Assembly: GCA_026709815.1 (NCBI GenBank)
Contig: JAPOSH010000091.1
Location: forward strand, 1 to 40,776
DNA length: 40,776 nucleotides
Reading direction: 5' to 3'
From: a bacterium
Lineage (GTDB): Bacteria; Actinomycetota; Acidimicrobiia; Acidimicrobiales; Bin134
Below the pieces are notes generated by a model. It saw nothing but the letters and a program-made list of their open reading frames with translations, searched no databases and was not told the DNA's origin. Numbering within the stretch: the first letter of the stretch is position 1; the number at the start of each line of letters is the position of its first letter. A program made the position numbers and the translations under genes. Of the stretch, positions 19,793 through 28,798 are shown one piece after another.

Positions 19793-19870
19793 CCCGCCCG
19801 CATCCTCCGGCGACGCGGCGACAGCATTTCCGAAGGAGCGGTCATGACTTCGAGGTCTTCGGGTAACTCT

Positions 19871-20611
19871 TCACGACACCAGAGTACCGATCTGCTGGCC
19901 GTCGAGTATGGCGCGCACATTTCCGGGCTTCATGAGATCGAAGACCACGATGGGCAGCTTGTTGTCCATGCACAAGGAGACGGCGGTGCTGTCCATGGCC
20001 CGCAAGCCCCGGGAGAGCACGTCCAAGTACTGCACCTCGGGGAGCTTCTCGGCGGTTGGATCGGTCCGCGGGTCGGCGGTGTAGACCCCGTCGGTGCCGC
20101 TGTGGGTTCCTTTGAGCAAGACCCCGGCCTCGATCTCCACGGCACGAAGCGCGGCCGCGGTGTCGGTGGTGAAGAATGGGTTGCCGGTTCCCGCGGCGAA
20201 GACCACGACCCGGCCTTTCTCCAGGTGGCGGATGGCCCGGCGCCGGATGTACGGCTCGGCCACTTGGGCCATGCCGATGGCCGTCTGCACCCGGGTGGGC
20301 TGGTTGAGTCGCTCCAGGGTGTCTTGAAGGGCAAGGGCGTTGATCACCGTGGCCAGCATCCCCATGTAGTCGGCTTGCGCCCGGTCCATTCCGGCGCCCG
20401 CCCCGGTCATCCCCCTCCAGATATTCCCACCGCCCACCACAACCGCGACGTCCACCTCGAACTCGGCCCTGACTCTGACGATCTCGTCGGCGATCTGTGC
20501 GGCGATCTGGCCGTCGATGCCATATCCGGCCTCTCCGGCAAAGGCCTCGCCGGAGAGCTTCAACACGATCCGGTCCCATCGGCCCGCTCGCCTGACGCCC
20601 TCTGCGATCAT
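19871..20611 (-). CDS. pyrH: UMP kinase
   Basis: [50 protein letters not shown]. Confidence 0.96.
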   Translation of the reverse strand: MIAEGVRRAGRWDRIVLKLSGEAFAGEAGYGIDGQIAAQIADEIVRVRAEFEVDVAVVVGGGNIWRGMTGAGAGMDRAQADYMGMLATVINALALQDTLERLNQPTRVQTAIGMAQVAEPYIRRRAIRHLEKGRVVVFAAGTGNPFFTTDTAAALRAVEIEAGVLLKGTHSGTDGVYTADPRTDPTAEKLPEVQYLDVLSRGLRAMDSTAVSLCMDNKLPIVVFDLMKPGNVRAILDGQQIGTLVS

Positions 20612-20620
20612 TGGTCGGTG

Positions 20621-21412
20621 CTAACTGCCAATGGCCGCCAGCTCGAACCGAACGATTTCGCCGCTTCCCAACCGGGACTGCACCGTTTCCTTCTCTCCGA
20701 ACATGCCCTGCTCCAGCAACACCCGCTCGGCATACCAGGCCCGCAGCCGGCCGGTGACGATCTTGTCCCAGGCCTGTTCAGGCTTGCCCTCGGCCTTGGT
20801 CAGCTCCGTCAGCGCGATGCGCTCCCTCTCCACCTCGTCGGGATCGACCTCATCTCGGTGCAGCACCGAGGGTTTGGCGAAGGCGATGTGAAGGGCGATC
20901 TCGTGAGCCAGATCCTGGCTGACGCCGCGGGCCTCGACCACCACTGCGCTGGTGCCCCGCCCATCCTGGGTGTGGAGGTAGGTGTCAAGGATGCTGCCTT
21001 CGGATGCCTCGACCTTGACGACCTTGCCCAGCCGGACATTCTCCTTCTTAGCCAGACTTAGGTCTTCGATGGCCGCCTTGCGGGTTTCCACCGAGTCCTC
21101 GCCATCGGCCAGCACAAGCCGGGCCAACTCGTCGGCCAACGCGGTGAAGTCGTCTGCTTTGGCGGAGAAGTCGGTCTCGCAGCGCAGCTCCACGACCGCG
21201 GCGGCGTTGCCGCCCACCGCGAGGGCAACCGCTCCCTGATCGCTGGCCCGGTCGGCCCGAGCAGCCGCTTTGGCCATCCCCTTCTCCCGCAGCCACTGGG
21301 TCGCGGCCTCCATGTCGCCGTCATTGTCGGCCAGGGCGCGCTTGCAGTCCATCATGCCGGCGCCAGTGGCTTGGCGCAGCGCCTTGACGTCTTGGGCTGA
21401 AAAAGAACTCAC
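20621..21412 (-). CDS. tsf: Elongation factor Ts
   Basis: [52 protein letters not shown] start overlaps the rpsB stop (GTGA), so the longer tracked ORF start is not needed. Confidence 0.95.
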   Translation of the reverse strand: MSSFSAQDVKALRQATGAGMMDCKRALADNDGDMEAATQWLREKGMAKAAARADRASDQGAVALAVGGNAAAVVELRCETDFSAKADDFTALADELARLVLADGEDSVETRKAAIEDLSLAKKENVRLGKVVKVEASEGSILDTYLHTQDGRGTSAVVVEARGVSQDLAHEIALHIAFAKPSVLHRDEVDPDEVERERIALTELTKAEGKPEQAWDKIVTGRLRAWYAERVLLEQGMFGEKETVQSRLGSGEIVRFELAAIGS

Positions 21413-22203
21413 GCCTGCCCCTCCGATTGCATTTGCCCGGCTCCAACGGCCGGCGCCGCTCTGTCGGCCGGCGGGGCTTCCCCAACCGCTTGGGGCTTGT
21501 TGGCGGCATTTCCCCGCGCCATGTAACGGCCCTCGAGAACAGCGTCGCTGACTATCCGGCACATCAGCTCGCCGGATCGGATGGCGTCGTCATTGCCGGG
21601 AATGACGTACTGGATGACATCAGGATCGCAGTTGGTATCCACCACGGCGATAACCGGCAGCTTCAGCTTGTTGGCTTCGGCCACCGCGATGTGCTCCTTT
21701 TTGGTGTCGAGCACGAATACCGCGTCCGGCGGCCGGGTCAGGTCGCGAATGCCGTTGAGGTTGCGCTCGAGCTTCGCCAACTCCCGAGAGATGAGGAGGG
21801 CTTCCTTCTTGGGCATGACGTCGAGTTCGCCCGAACTGCGCATCCGCTGGAACTCTTTCATTTTTCCCATGCGCTTGGAGATGGTTTCGAAGTTGGTCAG
21901 GAGACCGCCTAGCCATCGCTCGTTCACATAGGGCATTCCCACACGCTCCGCATAGCTCTGCACGCTGTCTTGAGCTTGCTTCTTGGTGCCCACGAAAAGC
22001 ACCTGGCCGCCTTTGGCCACCAGATCGCGGACAAAGCTGTAGGCCGACTCGATGCGGGACAGCGTCTGAGTCAGATCGATGATGTAGATGCCGTTTCGCT
22101 CTCCGAAGATGAAGCGCTGCATCTTCGGATTCCAGCGCCGGGTCTGGTGTCCGAAGTGGACTCCGGCATCGAGCAGCTGACGCATGGTGACGACTGGCGC
22201 CAT
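21409..22203 (-). CDS. rpsB: 30S ribosomal protein S2
   Basis: [61 protein letters not shown]. Confidence 0.97.
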   Translation of the reverse strand: MAPVVTMRQLLDAGVHFGHQTRRWNPKMQRFIFGERNGIYIIDLTQTLSRIESAYSFVRDLVAKGGQVLFVGTKKQAQDSVQSYAERVGMPYVNERWLGGLLTNFETISKRMGKMKEFQRMRSSGELDVMPKKEALLISRELAKLERNLNGIRDLTRPPDAVFVLDTKKEHIAVAEANKLKLPVIAVVDTNCDPDVIQYVIPGNDDAIRSGELMCRIVSDAVLEGRYMARGNAANKPQAVGEAPPADRAAPAVGAGQMQSEGQA

Positions 22204-22285
22204 GGTGTTTCTCCTCTCCCAGCGGTTCAGCGAAACCCGAGGTCAGCACCGAATGGCGACCGTGGGATGCCCCGGGCGGTGATTG

Positions 22286-22316
22286 TCTTGGGCCAGAAGA
22301 GGTTTCTGGGCCAAGA
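22286..22316 (-). promoter_or_regulatory. Strong stem-loop between LytM-like gene and rpsB
   Basis: Minus strand TCTTGG-c-CCAGAA-acctc-TTCTGG-c-CCAAGA: 13-position stem with one C/C mismatch, starting immediately after the upstream stop. Confidence 0.6.
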
Positions 22317-22877
22317 TCAACCATAGCCGGGGAAGCCGCCCGGGCCATAAGCCAAAGGCCCACTGCGGCCGGGATGGGGTACCAGTCGCACACGCCCGGC
22401 GTTCAAGACCCAGGCCGGGTCGAGATAGCGCGCTCCATCGCGGACGCTGAAGAAAAACCGCTCAGAGGTGGTGCCCAGCAGCTGTCCCGGCACCACCCAT
22501 TCACCCTCTTCGACGGCAAGCCAGCCCAAGTACCCGTAGGCAGTGCGCAGTCCGTCTCGGTGGAGCACGGTCACGAACCGGTTGTAGGCCACCGACCCGG
22601 CGAACACCACCTCGCCCTCAGCCGACGCCCTCGCCGGCAATCCCGGCTCGGTATCGTATTCCCAGCCCCGATTTCCCGGGGCGCCAATGTGCGACGGAGC
22701 TCGGAACCAGTCGATCACCGGGGCATCCACCGGGGTTCGGTACTCCGGAGGCGACGCCGGCGTGGCCTCCGGTTGAGCCGTCGGCGGCGGGGTCTCATGG
22801 GTTGGCTGCGCAGGTTGCAGCATCATCCAGGCCGATGCCGCCGCTGCGGCCAACACGCCGATTCGCATTCCCAGCAC
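22317..22877 (-). CDS. LytM/M23-like domain protein with signal/anchor sequence; metal ligands not conserved
   Basis: NRGWEYDTEPGLPARASAEGEVVFAGSV...VTVLHRDGLRTAYGYLGWLAVEEGEWVVPGQLLG...RFFFSVRDGARYLDPAW aligns by eye to the M23 fold. Confidence 0.7.
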   Translation of the reverse strand: MLGMRIGVLAAAAASAWMMLQPAQPTHETPPPTAQPEATPASPPEYRTPVDAPVIDWFRAPSHIGAPGNRGWEYDTEPGLPARASAEGEVVFAGSVAYNRFVTVLHRDGLRTAYGYLGWLAVEEGEWVVPGQLLGTTSERFFFSVRDGARYLDPAWVLNAGRVRLVPHPGRSGPLAYGPGGFPGYG

Positions 22878-22944
22878 GATGACCTCCCCGCGGTGTTCCG
22901 GAGTCGAGGGGAAGCCGAACCAGGCTACCGGGTTTCAGCGGCCG

Positions 22945-23895
22945 TCAAGCCCGCGGATGGTTCTCCTCTACCACTTTTCGGAGTCTGTCTCGGCTGACAT
23001 GGGTATAGATCTGCGTGGATCCCAGATCGGAATGGCCCAACAGCTCTTGCACCTGCCTGAGGTCGGCCCCTCCGTCGAGCAGGTGGGTGGCGAAGGTGTG
23101 GCGCAGTGCGTGGGGGTTGGTCCGGGTGCTGGCCCGGCGATTGACCAGCCGTCGAACCGCTTGGGTGTTCAACGGGCGCCCGTACAGGTTCACGAACAGA
23201 GCATCGCCGGCGGCGACCGGATCGGCCATCTCCGCCCTGCCGTCGTCTAGCCAATCGGCGACCGCAGCGGCCGCGGGCTCGCTCAACGGAACGATCCGCT
23301 CCTTGGCGCCCTTGCCTCGCACCAGCAGGCGCCGCCGCTCTATGTCGATGTCGCCGACTCTGATGGCGCATACTTCACCGACCCGAAGACCGCTGCCGTA
23401 CAGCAGTTCCAAAACCGCCTGGTCGCGCCGGCGCCGAGCGCCGCTGTCGTCGGCCACCGCGGGGCGGGGCTTGTCCAACAGCGTTTCCAGCTCATCAGAT
23501 CGCAGCACGCGAGGCAGGCGCCGCTCCTGCGTCGGGGTCACGGCACCGATCGTGGGGTCGGCGGCGACCCGGGCCGTGCGCTCCGCCCAGCGGAAATAGC
23601 GGCGCAGAGCAGATGCCTTTCGGGCTATCGTCTTGCGGGCATAACCCTGCGTGCTCAAGTGGGCCAGGTACCGCCGAACAGCCCGCAGATCGACATCGCA
23701 GGGGTCGATATCTCGAGCGGCGACCGAATCGACGTCTCGGGGAGCAAGATCTCGGTCAGCAACCGAATCAGGGACCGCTCGAGACGCAGCAAGCCACTCG
23801 GCAAATGCCTCTGCCTCGCGGCAATACATCGCCGCGGTGTCGGCGCGAACCGAAGCGACAGACGCCGCAAAGGCATCCAGATCCCACCCCATCAC
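22945..23895 (-). CDS. Tyrosine recombinase XerC/XerD type
   Basis: YGSGLRVGEVCAIRVGDID, VRGKGAKERIVPL, HALRHTFATHLLDGGADLRQVQELLGHSDLGSTQIYTHVS: catalytic R-K-HxxR-H-Y all present. Confidence 0.93.
   Translation of the reverse strand: MMGWDLDAFAASVASVRADTAAMYCREAEAFAEWLAASRAVPDSVADRDLAPRDVDSVAARDIDPCDVDLRAVRRYLAHLSTQGYARKTIARKASALRRYFRWAERTARVAADPTIGAVTPTQERRLPRVLRSDELETLLDKPRPAVADDSGARRRRDQAVLELLYGSGLRVGEVCAIRVGDIDIERRRLLVRGKGAKERIVPLSEPAAAAVADWLDDGRAEMADPVAAGDALFVNLYGRPLNTQAVRRLVNRRASTRTNPHALRHTFATHLLDGGADLRQVQELLGHSDLGSTQIYTHVSRDRLRKVVEENHPRA
23692..23769. repeat. Imperfect 2 x 39-bp tandem duplication inside the xer gene
   Basis: Encodes DSVADRDLAPRDV / DSVAARDIDPCDV back to back. Confidence 0.85.
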
Positions 23896-23923
23896 CCGTT
23901 GATTTTACCAGCGGTGCGTCGTC

Positions 23924-25075
23924 TCACCGGGTGATGCCCACTCGTTCGATCCAACGGCCCGAGACCGCCACCCAGCCCGCAACCCGCAGCTCTTCCACCG
24001 CCCTGGCCACCTCGGCCACGGCCAAACCGGTGCGGCCCTTGATCTGCTCGGCATCGGCAGGCTGCCAGCCCAGCGCATCCAGAACCTGCTGGCCGACGCA
24101 GTCCGGACACGAACGGGAGTCCACCGCAGCGGCCTGCGCGCCCGACATGCCCAAGGCCAACAGCACGTCGCCAACATCGCGGCAGGGGGCGCAGCCGTCG
24201 GCCAGCAGATCAATGCAGCCGTCTGACGCGGAGCTGCGAACCGGCCCGGGAACGGCCAACACCGGCCGTTCCCGGGCGGCGGCCTCGGCCACCGTGTGCA
24301 TGGATCCTCCAGAGGCGTGAGACTCCACCACCACCAGCACATCGGCGAGGGCGGCGATAATCCGATTGCGAGCCGGAAACCGCCACCGCTCGGGAGGAGC
24401 GCCCAAGGGCGCCTCTCCCAGCAGCACCCCCTTATCCGCCACTGCCCGCCACAGCGCTCGGTTGCGCTCGGGGTAGGGCTTGTCCAAGCCGTTGCCCACC
24501 ACGGCAATGGGCGGGGCGGCCCCTGCTTCCAGGGCGCCGGCGTGGGCGGCGGCGTCGATTCCCAAAGCCAGACCGGAGACCACGCCCACACCGGCCGAAG
24601 CCAGATCCCGGCCCAGCTCGAATGCCACATCACTGCCGTAGCGAGTGCATCGCCGAGTGCCGACGACGGCCACGCGAGGGCCTCTGACCACATGGGGATC
24701 TCCCCGGTGGAACACCACTGCGGGCGGATCCGTGTCGCAAGACAGTGCGGACAGGTATCCGGGGGTGCCCAGGGCCGCCACCCCCACACCGTGCTCGCGG
24801 TGCCGGGCCCACAGCCGAGCCACGTCGAGGTTTGCAGCGGTGCGGCGCCACTGCTCATACAGATCCTGCTTTCCGGCGACGCGCATCAGCTCGGGTGATG
24901 GTCGGCCCCTCAGGGCGGCCCAGACGGCAAAGGGGCGGCGGGCTGCGAGAAGCGCACGCAGCCGAGCCGGCCCCACTGCGGGCAAAGAGGCCAGCGCCAC
25001 CAGCCATGCCTCCACCGGCAGGCGTCCCTCTTGTTCGGCGAGGGTTTCAGCCCAGGGGGTGTCACCGACAGGCAT
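23924..25075 (-). CDS. dprA: DNA processing protein DprA
   Basis: VVGTRRCTRYGSDVAFELGRDLASAGVGVVSGLALGIDAAAHAGAL, FPARNRIIAALADVLVVVES; C-terminal winged-helix-like segment. Confidence 0.93.
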   Translation of the reverse strand: MPVGDTPWAETLAEQEGRLPVEAWLVALASLPAVGPARLRALLAARRPFAVWAALRGRPSPELMRVAGKQDLYEQWRRTAANLDVARLWARHREHGVGVAALGTPGYLSALSCDTDPPAVVFHRGDPHVVRGPRVAVVGTRRCTRYGSDVAFELGRDLASAGVGVVSGLALGIDAAAHAGALEAGAAPPIAVVGNGLDKPYPERNRALWRAVADKGVLLGEAPLGAPPERWRFPARNRIIAALADVLVVVESHASGGSMHTVAEAAARERPVLAVPGPVRSSASDGCIDLLADGCAPCRDVGDVLLALGMSGAQAAAVDSRSCPDCVGQQVLDALGWQPADAEQIKGRTGLAVAEVARAVEELRVAGWVAVSGRWIERVGITR

Positions 25076-26621
25076 GGGCAACACTCCAGGGATCGTGAGC
25101 GACGGTCACCGGCTCGGTTCGCATGAACAGCGCCTGCGCGACGATGCCGCCGCTCAGCGGGGGCTGGTGGCCGGACAGGTCGGCCAGCGTGAGGGCCACC
25201 CGTCGCACCCGCTGAAACCCCCGAGCGGTGAGCCGGCCCTCCGCGATGGCTTGGCTGAACAGGTTTCTCGCCTTGGGGTCGAGCGGAGCGAACTTGTCGA
25301 GAGCGTCGTCGGGCAATTCGCTGTTGCAGACCACGCCCCGTTCAACAGCAGCCGCTCGGGCCTGCTCCACCCGGACTCTCACCTCAGCTGAGGATTCTCC
25401 CGACGGCGAGTCGAACAAGTCGCTGACTTCTGGGCGGCCGACATGGATTCTCAGGTCGAACCGGTCCAGCAGAGGCCCGCTCAACCGGCGGGCATAGCGC
25501 AACCGGGCCAAGGGGGTGCACCGGCACATGCCCGGCTGCCCCAACTCGCCGCACGGACACGGGTTCATAGCCCCCACCAGGAGGAATCGAGCGGGAAAGG
25601 ACGCCACAGCCGTGGCTCGGTTGACTCGGATCACCCCTTCTTCAAGAGGCTGGCGCAGCGCGTCCAAGGCCTGGGGGGCGAACTCCCCCATCTCGTCCAA
25701 AAACAGCACTCCGCCGTGGGCGCAGCTGACCGCTCCCGGCCTCAGCGCCCGACTCCCTCCGCCCACCAGAGCGATCATCGAGGCAGAGTGATGGGGCGCC
25801 TGCCACGGGGCTCGGCAGATCAACCCGGAGGAGGGCAGATCCAACCCGGCGGCGGAGTGCACCATGGTGGCCTCGATGGCGGTGGGCTCGTCCAACGGCG
25901 GCAGAAGACCGGGCAGCCTTCGAGCCAGCATGGTCTTGCCCGCCCCCGGAGGACCGATCATCAAGAGGTGATGCCCGCCCGCGGCGGCTACTTCCAAGCC
26001 CAAGCGAGCTATGTGCTGCCCCTTCACATCGGCCAGATCCAAGATCTTGGCTGTGGGGTCTGCCGACTCCGGCGACGGCGGCTCAGGCCAGGACTCCTCC
26101 CCCCGAAGCACAGAGACGAGCTCGCCGAGGGAGACTGGCGCTCGGACTGCAGGACCTCTGGCCAGGGCGGCCTCGGCTGCGCTCTCCGGGGCGACCACAA
26201 CCTCAGCCGCGTCCAGGCAGCGCACTTGGGGCAGCACTCCGGGAACGGCGCGCAGCCGTCCGTCGAGCCCCAGCTCGGCCAAGAACGCCATGCCCACGAG
26301 GTCTTCAGCCGGGAGCCGGCCGTCGGCCACCAGCACTCCCATGGCGATGGCCAGATCCAACCCCGGGCCTTCCTTGCGGATGCCAGAGGGGGCCAGGTTG
26401 ACGGTGATCCGCCCCGGCGGCCAATCGACGCCGCTGGAGAGCAGAGCGGCCCGAACCCGATCGCGGGCCTCTCGGCAAGCAGTGTCGGGCAGGCCCACCA
26501 CGGTGAAGGTGGGCAGGCCCGAGGAAACGTGGACCTCCACCGATACCGGATGTCCGGTGATGCCGGCCAGAACGGAGGCTGAGATGGTGGCAAGCACAGC
26601 TGGTGCTTTCTCGAGGATCAT
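25062..26621 (-). CDS. comM: YifB/ComM family Mg-chelatase-like AAA ATPase
   Basis: VSVEVHVSSGLPTFTVVGLPDTACREARDRVRAAL, MIGPPGAGKTMLARRLPGLLP, GGVLFLDEMGEF. Confidence 0.94.
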   Translation of the reverse strand: MILEKAPAVLATISASVLAGITGHPVSVEVHVSSGLPTFTVVGLPDTACREARDRVRAALLSSGVDWPPGRITVNLAPSGIRKEGPGLDLAIAMGVLVADGRLPAEDLVGMAFLAELGLDGRLRAVPGVLPQVRCLDAAEVVVAPESAAEAALARGPAVRAPVSLGELVSVLRGEESWPEPPSPESADPTAKILDLADVKGQHIARLGLEVAAAGGHHLLMIGPPGAGKTMLARRLPGLLPPLDEPTAIEATMVHSAAGLDLPSSGLICRAPWQAPHHSASMIALVGGGSRALRPGAVSCAHGGVLFLDEMGEFAPQALDALRQPLEEGVIRVNRATAVASFPARFLLVGAMNPCPCGELGQPGMCRCTPLARLRYARRLSGPLLDRFDLRIHVGRPEVSDLFDSPSGESSAEVRVRVEQARAAAVERGVVCNSELPDDALDKFAPLDPKARNLFSQAIAEGRLTARGFQRVRRVALTLADLSGHQPPLSGGIVAQALFMRTEPVTVAHDPWSVAHACR

Positions 26622-26719
26622 TCCCCGTGCCGCAAAGGAGACCCGAAGCGCTGGTCACAAGCGTTTGCGAGACCCTACCCATTCACGGTGACAGTTGCTC
26701 CGCAGCCCCTCCAGGGCCC

Positions 26720-27088
26720 TCAAAGAACCTCGTTGACATAGCGGAGCACGGCGCTGACGTCGCCGGCGCTCAAGATCCCGCCGAAGCCCGGCATGCGGCC
26801 CCGACCTCCGGCCACAACGACGGCGGCGTCGGCTAGATCGGGGTACGCCCGCGAGAGACGGCCTTGATTCAACCGCGGGCCGTTGCCGGTCCCGCTGCCG
26901 TCGGCGTCATGGCAGGAAGAGCACCGGTCGGCGTAGACAGCCCGACCGGCCACCAAAACGGGATCAGGAGTCCCGCCGGGCCCTCCCTGGACTTCTGGAG
27001 GGGCACTCGAGGCGCACCCGGCGGCCCACACCAGGCAAACAGAGACGAGCACCGACCCCCAGGCGATCCCAGCTTCCCGAACTGCCAC
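26720..27088 (-). CDS. Mono-haem c-type cytochrome, probable lipoprotein
   Basis: CLVWAAGCASS lipobox-like segment; CSSCHDADGSGTGNGPRL haem motif; GRMPGFGGILSAGDVSAVLRYVNEVL. The true start may be downstream of 27088. Confidence 0.85.
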   Translation of the reverse strand: MAVREAGIAWGSVLVSVCLVWAAGCASSAPPEVQGGPGGTPDPVLVAGRAVYADRCSSCHDADGSGTGNGPRLNQGRLSRAYPDLADAAVVVAGGRGRMPGFGGILSAGDVSAVLRYVNEVL

Positions 27089-27108
27089 CGCAAAGACGAT
27101 AATCGGAC

Positions 27109-27219
27109 ATGGGCTTCGACCCCACGCGAAAGCATCGGCGCACCCGGTTCGACTACTGGTTCGTCGCCGCCGCTCTTCTGGTCTGCAGCGGGCTGATCCT
27201 ATGGGCGCTCCTGGGCTGA
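27109..27219 (+). CDS. 36-aa predicted single-pass membrane protein (not in ORF track)
   Basis: MGFDPTRKHRRTRFDYWFVAAALLVCSGLILWALLG*: basic N-terminus and one hydrophobic helix. Confidence 0.55.
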   Translation: MGFDPTRKHRRTRFDYWFVAAALLVCSGLILWALLG

Positions 27220-27272
27220 CTGCGCCCGAGTGGCATATGGCGGACCGGGAGCGGCGAACCCGCCGTATGCGG

Positions 27273-27617
27273 TTAGAACGCCGACTCGATGACCCGGAGT
27301 TCTCGACCCACTACCTCTGCCACATCGAACCGAAGCTGCACCGCTCCCCGGCGCTCCTGTTCCGAGAGCCAGAGGGCGGCCAGCCGGCGTATTCGCCGCT
27401 GCTTCTGCCAGCCGACGGCTTCGGCGGGCGTGCCGAAGGCCAGCGACGACCGGGTCTTGACCTCGCACACCGCAACCACCGGGCCGCGCCGCACGATCAC
27501 GTCCAACTCCCCGTGGCGACAACGCCAGTTGCGCTCTAGAACCTCAAAGCCGCGGCGGCGATACCACCGCACCACGCGGTCTTCTCCCCAACGGCCCAAG
27601 GCCTGCCTGTATGCCAT
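27273..27617 (-). CDS. YraN family (UPF0102) endonuclease-like protein
   Basis: GRWGEDRVVRWYRRRGFEVLERNWRCRHGELDVIVRRGPVVAVCEVKTRSS. Confidence 0.92.
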   Translation of the reverse strand: MAYRQALGRWGEDRVVRWYRRRGFEVLERNWRCRHGELDVIVRRGPVVAVCEVKTRSSLAFGTPAEAVGWQKQRRIRRLAALWLSEQERRGAVQLRFDVAEVVGRELRVIESAF

Positions 27618-27647
27618 CGCCCCACCATAAGCAGGGGGAGCGACAAT

Positions 27648-27992
27648 TTAGAAGCGCTTCTCCTTGACCCGGGCGGCTCGACCGATGCGGTCGCGCAGGT
27701 AGTAGAGCTTGGCCCGGCGCACATCGCCGCGGGCCCCGACCTCGATCTTGGCGATGATGGGCGAGTGAACCGGAAAAGTGCGCTCCACTCCCACGCCGAA
27801 GCTCACCTTTCGAACGGTGAAGGTCTCCCGGACACCGCTGCCCTGTCGGCGGATCACCACCCCCTCGAAAATCTGGACCCGCTCTCGGCTGCCCTCCACA
27901 ACGCGGACATGCACCTTGACCGTGTCGCCGGGGCTGAACTCGGGGACGTCGGCTCGTCGGGTGCCGCGGTCAACGATGTCGGTGGGATTCAT
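27648..27992 (-). CDS. rplS: 50S ribosomal protein L19
   Basis: [60 protein letters not shown]. Confidence 0.97.
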   Translation of the reverse strand: MNPTDIVDRGTRRADVPEFSPGDTVKVHVRVVEGSRERVQIFEGVVIRRQGSGVRETFTVRKVSFGVGVERTFPVHSPIIAKIEVGARGDVRRAKLYYLRDRIGRAARVKEKRF

Positions 27993-28065
27993 GGTGCGCC
28001 TCTTGTGAGTACTTCAGCGCCCAACTCGGGCATCGGGGCGCGACGAGCCATCATACCCGGCTTGT

Positions 28066-28788
28066 TCATGCGAGGCCGAACTCTTCTAGGAGCGCTTGTT
28101 CGGCCCTGGTCAAACCACCGCGGGCCGCAACCAGGTCGGGGCGCAAGGCCGCCGTCCGAGACAGCGACTGGGCTCTCCGCCAGCGATCCACCCGACCATG
28201 ATCTCCCGACCTCAGCACATCGGGAACCGGCCAACCCCGGAATCGGGCCGGCCGGGTGTACTGGGGATGTTCCAGCAAACCCTCGCTGAACGACTCCTCG
28301 TCGGCCGACAGATCGTTTCCCAACACCCCGGGAACAAGCCGCCCCACCGCTTCGATGACCACCATCGCCCCCACCTCGCCGCCGGCCAGCACAAAGTCGC
28401 CGATGGAGAGCTCCCCGTCCGCCAGATGATCTCCAACTCGCTGATCCACCCCCTCGTAGCGGCCGCACAGCAGTGAGAATCCGCGGCCGGCGGCCAGCTC
28501 CCGGGCCGCGGCCTGGTCGAACCGGCGGCCCGTGGGACCCAGCAGAAACAGCGGTCGCGGCGGATCGGCTTGCTCGACCGCGTTGAAAAGGGGTTCCGGC
28601 ATCATGACCTTCCCCGCACCGCCGCCGAAGGGGGCATCGTCCACCGAGCGATGAGGATCGCCCGAGCCGGCTCTGAGATCGCGGACCCGCACATCCAGCC
28701 GTCCGTTGTCCACTGCCCTTCCTATGACGCCGAAGCCCAAGAACGCCTCCAGCATCGCCGGGAATATGGTGAAGACGTCGACTCTCAT
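28066..28788 (-). CDS. trmD: tRNA (guanine-N1)-methyltransferase
   Basis: VDVFTIFPAMLEAFLGFGVIGRA, LCGRYEGVDQRV, SIGDFVLAGGEVGAMVVIEAVGRLVPGVLGN. Confidence 0.96.
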   Translation of the reverse strand: MRVDVFTIFPAMLEAFLGFGVIGRAVDNGRLDVRVRDLRAGSGDPHRSVDDAPFGGGAGKVMMPEPLFNAVEQADPPRPLFLLGPTGRRFDQAAARELAAGRGFSLLCGRYEGVDQRVGDHLADGELSIGDFVLAGGEVGAMVVIEAVGRLVPGVLGNDLSADEESFSEGLLEHPQYTRPARFRGWPVPDVLRSGDHGRVDRWRRAQSLSRTAALRPDLVAARGGLTRAEQALLEEFGLA

Positions 28789-28798
28789 GGACCAACTC

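Noticed and set aside
22945-23895. Xer-type recombinase as a sign of an integrated mobile element
   Set aside because: Located in the conserved actinobacterial xerC-dprA-comM order with no att repeats or phage genes nearby.
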